From: DATKZM01 sp035527975
GTDB taxonomy: Bacteria > Pseudomonadota > Alphaproteobacteria > JAPULJ01
DNA: 64,000 bases
Assembly: GCA_035527975.1 (NCBI GenBank)
Contig: DATKZM010000124.1
Location: 27,563-91,562, forward strand
Direction of reading: 5' to 3'
The notes under the pieces: generated by a model
Told to the model about the DNA's origin: nothing
The model's input: the letters and a program-made list of their open reading frames with translations, nothing else
Database searches by the model: none
Shown here: positions 61,199 through 64,000 of the stretch, one piece after another
Position numbering within the stretch: position 1 is the first letter of the stretch
Layout of the letters: each line of letters starts with the position of its first letter
Position numbers and translations under genes: made by a program

Positions 61199-62296
61199 AT
61201 GTTTCTCAAGAACTACTGGTACGTCGCAGCCTGGCCGGAGGAAATCGGCGAGGCGCCGCTGGCCCGCACCATCCTGGGCGAGCCGATTGTTTTCTTTCGT
61301 ACCGCCGCCGGCGCGCCGGTCGCCTTCGAGGATCGCTGCTGCCATCGCTCGGCGCCGCTGTCGTTGGGCCGCGTTGTTGGCGGCGACCAGCTGCAATGCG
61401 GCTATCACGGCATGACCTACAACGCCGACGGGCAGTGCGTTGCCATTCCGGGCCAGACCGCGATCCCGCCCCAGGCGCGGGTGCGCAAATATCCCATCGT
61501 CGACCGCTGGAAGTTCTCCTGGATTTGGATGGGCGATCCGGCGCTGGCCGACGAGGCGAAGATCCCGCACGTAAGTTTCAATACCGACCCTGACTGGTCG
61601 TTCGTCGGTGGATATCTGCGGTTTGACTGCCATTACCAGCTTCTGGTCGATAACCTGCTCGACCTCACGCACGAGACATTTCTGCATGCCAAGACCATCG
61701 GCAATGAGCATGTCGCAAGCACGCCGCTCGCCAAGGTCAAGGCGAACAACGCATCGGCGCTCGATGTCTCGCCGCTTGGCAAGGTCGTCAACGAGCGCCC
61801 CAGCGTCACCGCGGCGCGCTGGATGCTCGATATCGACCCGCCGCCGCTTTATGCGGCCACCGGCGGATACGGCGAGCGCAAGGAGAAGGTCGACCGCTGG
61901 CAGCTCCTGCATTTCGAGCCGCCCAGCCATGTCTGGCTCGATGCCGGGGTGGCGACGGCGGGCACCGGCGCGGCCGACGGCGATCGGAGCGCCGGCATAA
62001 CCCACATCCTTTATGACGGCATCACTCCGGAAACCGAGGACTCGACGCATTACTTCTGGTCGTTCCCGCGCGACTACAAAACCGAGGACGCGGCGATCAC
62101 CGAGATGCTCGACAAAGGCATCTACAACACTTTTCTTGAGGATCAGGAAATGCTTGAGCGTCAGCACGCCCTCCTGCGCGCCAAGCCGGAGGCGCTGTTG
62201 GTCGATATCAATGCCGACCGCCCGGCCGCGCAGGCCCGCCGTCTGGTCGACAAACTGCTCGCCGAGCAGGCCGGCGCTACCCAGAGCGCGGCATGA
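61199..62296 (+). CDS. Rieske [2Fe-2S] oxygenase alpha subunit (VanA-like)
   Basis: The 365-residue protein starts MFLKNYWYVAAWPEEIGEAP. The Rieske ligands are C-C-H in FEDRCCHRSAPLSLGRVVGG and C-x-x-H in QLQCGYHGMTYNADG. The mononuclear iron motif D-x2-H-x4-H is in DNLLDLTHETFLHAKT. It is close to the vanillate O-demethylase oxygenase group, but the substrate is unknown. No reductase gene is adjacent. Its stop overlaps the next start as ATGA. Confidence 0.9.
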   Translation: MFLKNYWYVAAWPEEIGEAPLARTILGEPIVFFRTAAGAPVAFEDRCCHRSAPLSLGRVVGGDQLQCGYHGMTYNADGQCVAIPGQTAIPPQARVRKYPIVDRWKFSWIWMGDPALADEAKIPHVSFNTDPDWSFVGGYLRFDCHYQLLVDNLLDLTHETFLHAKTIGNEHVASTPLAKVKANNASALDVSPLGKVVNERPSVTAARWMLDIDPPPLYAATGGYGERKEKVDRWQLLHFEPPSHVWLDAGVATAGTGAADGDRSAGITHILYDGITPETEDSTHYFWSFPRDYKTEDAAITEMLDKGIYNTFLEDQEMLERQHALLRAKPEALLVDINADRPAAQARRLVDKLLAEQAGATQSAA

Positions 62297-63081
62297 GCGA
62301 CCAGCCAATGGAGAACGGCCGGCTTGCCGGCATCGAGGGCCGCGTTGCCATCGTCACGGGCGCCGCGCAGGGTATCGGCGCGGTCTATGCCAAGGCGCTG
62401 GCGGCGGCCGGCGCCAAGCTCGTGGTCGCCGATATCCTCGACGCCACCCCCGTCGCCCAGATCATCGAGCAGGCCGGCGGCGAGGCCGTCGCCACGAAGA
62501 CCGATGTAACTAACGTCGACGCCGTGGAGGCCATGGTCGCCACCGCGGTCGAAACCTACGGCCAGCTCGACATCCTGGTCGCCAATGCCGCCATCTTCGC
62601 CAATCTCGAGCTTAAGCCCTTCACCGAGATCGATCCCGACGAGTGGGACCGGGTGATGGCGGTCAATGTGCGCGGGCCCTTCTTGTGCGCCCGTGCCGCG
62701 GTGCCCGAGATGCGCAAGAACGGCTACGGCCGCATCATCAATATCGCCTCGGGCACGGTCTTCAAGGGCACGCCGCATTTCCTCCACTACGTCACCTCGA
62801 AGGGCGCGGTGGTGGCGCTGACGCGCTCACTTGCCCGCGAGGTCGGCGGCGACGGTATCTGCGTCAACACGCTGGCGCCCGGCTTCGTGATGAGCGACGG
62901 GGTGCTGGCCCATCCGACCATGCGTGAGAAGATGAGCGGCCCGGTGGTCGCCAGCCGCGCCATCCAGCGCGAGCAGGAGCCCGAAGACCTGATCGGCCCG
63001 CTGCTGCTGCTGGCTTCGGAGGAGGCGCGCTTCATGACCGGTCAGGTGGTGGTCGTCGACGGCGGCTCGGTGACGCATTAG
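62293..63081 (+). CDS. Short-chain dehydrogenase/reductase
   Basis: The 262-residue enzyme has the Rossmann motif GRVAIVTGAAQGIGAVYAKA, the N-A-A-I strand LDILVANAAIFANL and the catalytic S-Y-K set (Ser in INIASGTVFKGT, Tyr and Lys in FLHYVTSKGAVVALTRSLAR). It oxidises or reduces an alcohol/ketone with NAD(P). Its start overlaps the Rieske oxygenase stop (ATGA), so the two act in one pathway, perhaps aromatic-compound breakdown. Confidence 0.93.
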   Translation: MSDQPMENGRLAGIEGRVAIVTGAAQGIGAVYAKALAAAGAKLVVADILDATPVAQIIEQAGGEAVATKTDVTNVDAVEAMVATAVETYGQLDILVANAAIFANLELKPFTEIDPDEWDRVMAVNVRGPFLCARAAVPEMRKNGYGRIINIASGTVFKGTPHFLHYVTSKGAVVALTRSLAREVGGDGICVNTLAPGFVMSDGVLAHPTMREKMSGPVVASRAIQREQEPEDLIGPLLLLASEEARFMTGQVVVVDGGSVTH

Positions 63082-63105
63082 GGGAACAAGCACCGGATTC
63101 TCGAA

Positions 63106-63125
63106 ATTATCTACTAGTAGATAAT
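63106..63125. repeat. 20-bp perfect palindrome at the edge of an AT-rich segment
   Basis: The half-site ATTATCTACT is followed at once by its complement AGTAGATAAT, with no spacer. It lies 25 bp after the SDR stop, just where composition turns AT-rich. A spacer-free palindrome favours a dimeric protein-binding site or a recombination site over a terminator hairpin. No second copy is seen in this window. Confidence 0.6.
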
Positions 63126-63160
63126 CGCGTCTTTTCGATGCGATCGGGCGCCGTTGCCTG

Positions 63161-63736
63161 CTAACAAGTCGTCATATTCAATCGATCATACTTTTTTTTG
63201 TTTCCTCGTGAGTAATCACTAATGAATGCTCTCAAGTAATCTAGGTCGTTTATCGCCATATCAATAAACAACTGGTGCGGTGGCAAACGAGGCCCTACTC
63301 GTCGAGGCAGATTACCTTTTGTCCTAAATATATTAGACTCTGCTTTGCTAGCGAACTGTTCGATTTTTTCTGCAATCTTTTCGTGTAGTGAGTCAAACTC
63401 ACGTTCCCACCGATCTTTGTATATACCGGCGCTATCTGATTCCATTTGAATGCGTAGTTTTGCTAATCCCGTTCGCAAATCGCTTATGTCATCTAATACC
63501 TGCTGGTCATGTTTTTTCGTTATGAAACCATCTCTTTCCTTTCGTACTTTGTGAAACGCTTGGAACTGTGCCACCAACAAACCTATTCCAAAGGCGGCTA
63601 ACTAACCCCACCAAGGGACTCTAAAGTCCTTGGTCGCGTCGAGGATTAAGCCGATTGCTCCGCCAAATAATCCTACGACGAATCCCCACCAACCACGGAG
63701 TACAGCAGGCAAGTATTCGCGGATTGAATCCCACAT
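63161..63736 (-). pseudogene. Membrane-protein gene interrupted by an amber codon
   Basis: From ATG 63736 the frame reads MWDSIREYLPAVLRGWWG, then FVVGLFGGAIGLILDATKDF, then RVPWWG and an in-frame TAG at 63604-63602. It continues LAAFGIGLLVAQFQAFHKVR and stays open to 63161. The two hydrophobic stretches would form a two-helix membrane hairpin followed by a soluble helical part (RWEREFDSLHEKIAEKIEQF). The downstream part could be translated alone from TTG 63580. Codon use is AT-rich and unlike the neighbours, which suggests horizontal origin. Confidence 0.6.
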
Positions 63737-63892
63737 AGCGACGATCCTATATTTAATCGCGCGTAGTTATAACGATTTTCGGCGGTGTCCAGTCCCGTCA
63801 TTCACGAGTTATTGTGGTCCGGCGCAAATCTGGGCAAGGACGATGCTCTTCAGATGGGTAAACTTGAAGGCTTATCCCGTTGTCCCAGGTAG

Positions 63893-64000
63893 TTAGGTTT
63901 CATCGGCCTCGGCGGGTTCGGCGCCGTCCTGACGCATGCCGCTGATGGTCTTGCGTCGGCGGGGTTTCCGCCGTGTTGGTGTCGCGTCCTTGCGGGGGTT
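63893..64000 (-). CDS. C-terminal end of a gene running out of the window
   Basis: On the minus strand a frame enters from the window edge as N-P-R-K-D-A-T-P-T and ends RRRKTISGMRQDGAEPAEAD and E-T before TAA (63895-63893). Codon use is GC-rich like the core genes. Only 35 residues are visible, basic and probably disordered. The family cannot be recognised. Confidence 0.4.
   Translation of the reverse strand, partial: NPRKDATPTRRKPRRRKTISGMRQDGAEPAEADET

Noticed and set aside
63602..63604. Pyrrolysine at the amber codon of the membrane-protein gene.
   Set aside because: No pyrrolysine synthetase or tRNA is seen, the protein is not a methylamine methyltransferase, and the position lies in a loop between helices.
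63630..63896. An 88-codon plus-strand frame at the right end.
   Set aside because: It overlaps the interrupted membrane-protein gene, has no family resemblance and no ribosome binding site.

Overview
The window is GC-rich chromosomal DNA from an alphaproteobacterium, probably Rhodospirillales-like. Two gene orders support this. The first is the block rpmG, rnr, topA, dprA, plsY, pyrC, pyrB, ruvX, gatC, gatA, gatB. The second is slt-dapA...smpB. Two short proteins resembling the PAS_5 family point the same way. I see no phage, insertion sequence or CRISPR array. Both core blocks are broken up by accessory genes.

Left part (1-27.4 kb): translation, RNA decay, DNA topology and pyrimidine genes. 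Three accessory insertions interrupt them. One is a degenerate GGDEF-EAL-like protein with a TPR protein and a small duplicated-motif secreted protein (8.3-10.8 kb). The second is a tightly overlapping parA / ribbon-helix-helix / PAS-like operon (11.7-13.4 kb). The third is a signalling and metabolic set with two class III nucleotidyl cyclases (16.2-23.0 kb). The pyrC gene looks like the non-catalytic PyrC' type. It is preceded by six 14-bp tandem repeats, each encoding a five-residue mini-ORF that stops inside the start codon of the next.

Middle part (27.4-47.7 kb): an efflux pump, an acyl-CoA ligase, a PilZ protein beside a gene remnant, a MaoC protein, a glutathione transferase, a complete glycine betaine/proline ABC transporter (proXWV order X-W-V), tRNA-Ser(GCT), an M23 peptidase-bactofilin pair, a haloacid dehalogenase-hydrolase-threonine dehydratase operon, a lytic transglycosylase and dapA.

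Right part (47.9-60.4 kb): the most striking region. A complete selenocysteine system (selA, selB, tRNA-Sec, and selD fused to a flavoprotein) lies next to three genes with an in-frame UGA: an ArsM/UbiE-like methyltransferase (Sec204), a peroxiredoxin-like protein (Sec45, U-P-Y-C) and an AhpD-like protein (Sec246, C-V-Y-U). Each UGA is followed by a possible bacterial SECIS hairpin; in two of the three the apical loop lies exactly 17-21 nt after the UGA. The genes would form a self-contained unit: SelD makes selenophosphate, SelA charges tRNA-Sec, SelB delivers it, and three thiol/selenol redox-type proteins use it. The unit is flanked by arginase and ornithine aminotransferase genes, and the whole segment interrupts dapA-smpB.

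Right end (60.4-64 kb): smpB, a Rieske oxygenase-SDR operon, then an AT-rich patch of foreign appearance with a 20-bp perfect palindrome and an amber-interrupted membrane-protein gene, and the tail of a further gene.
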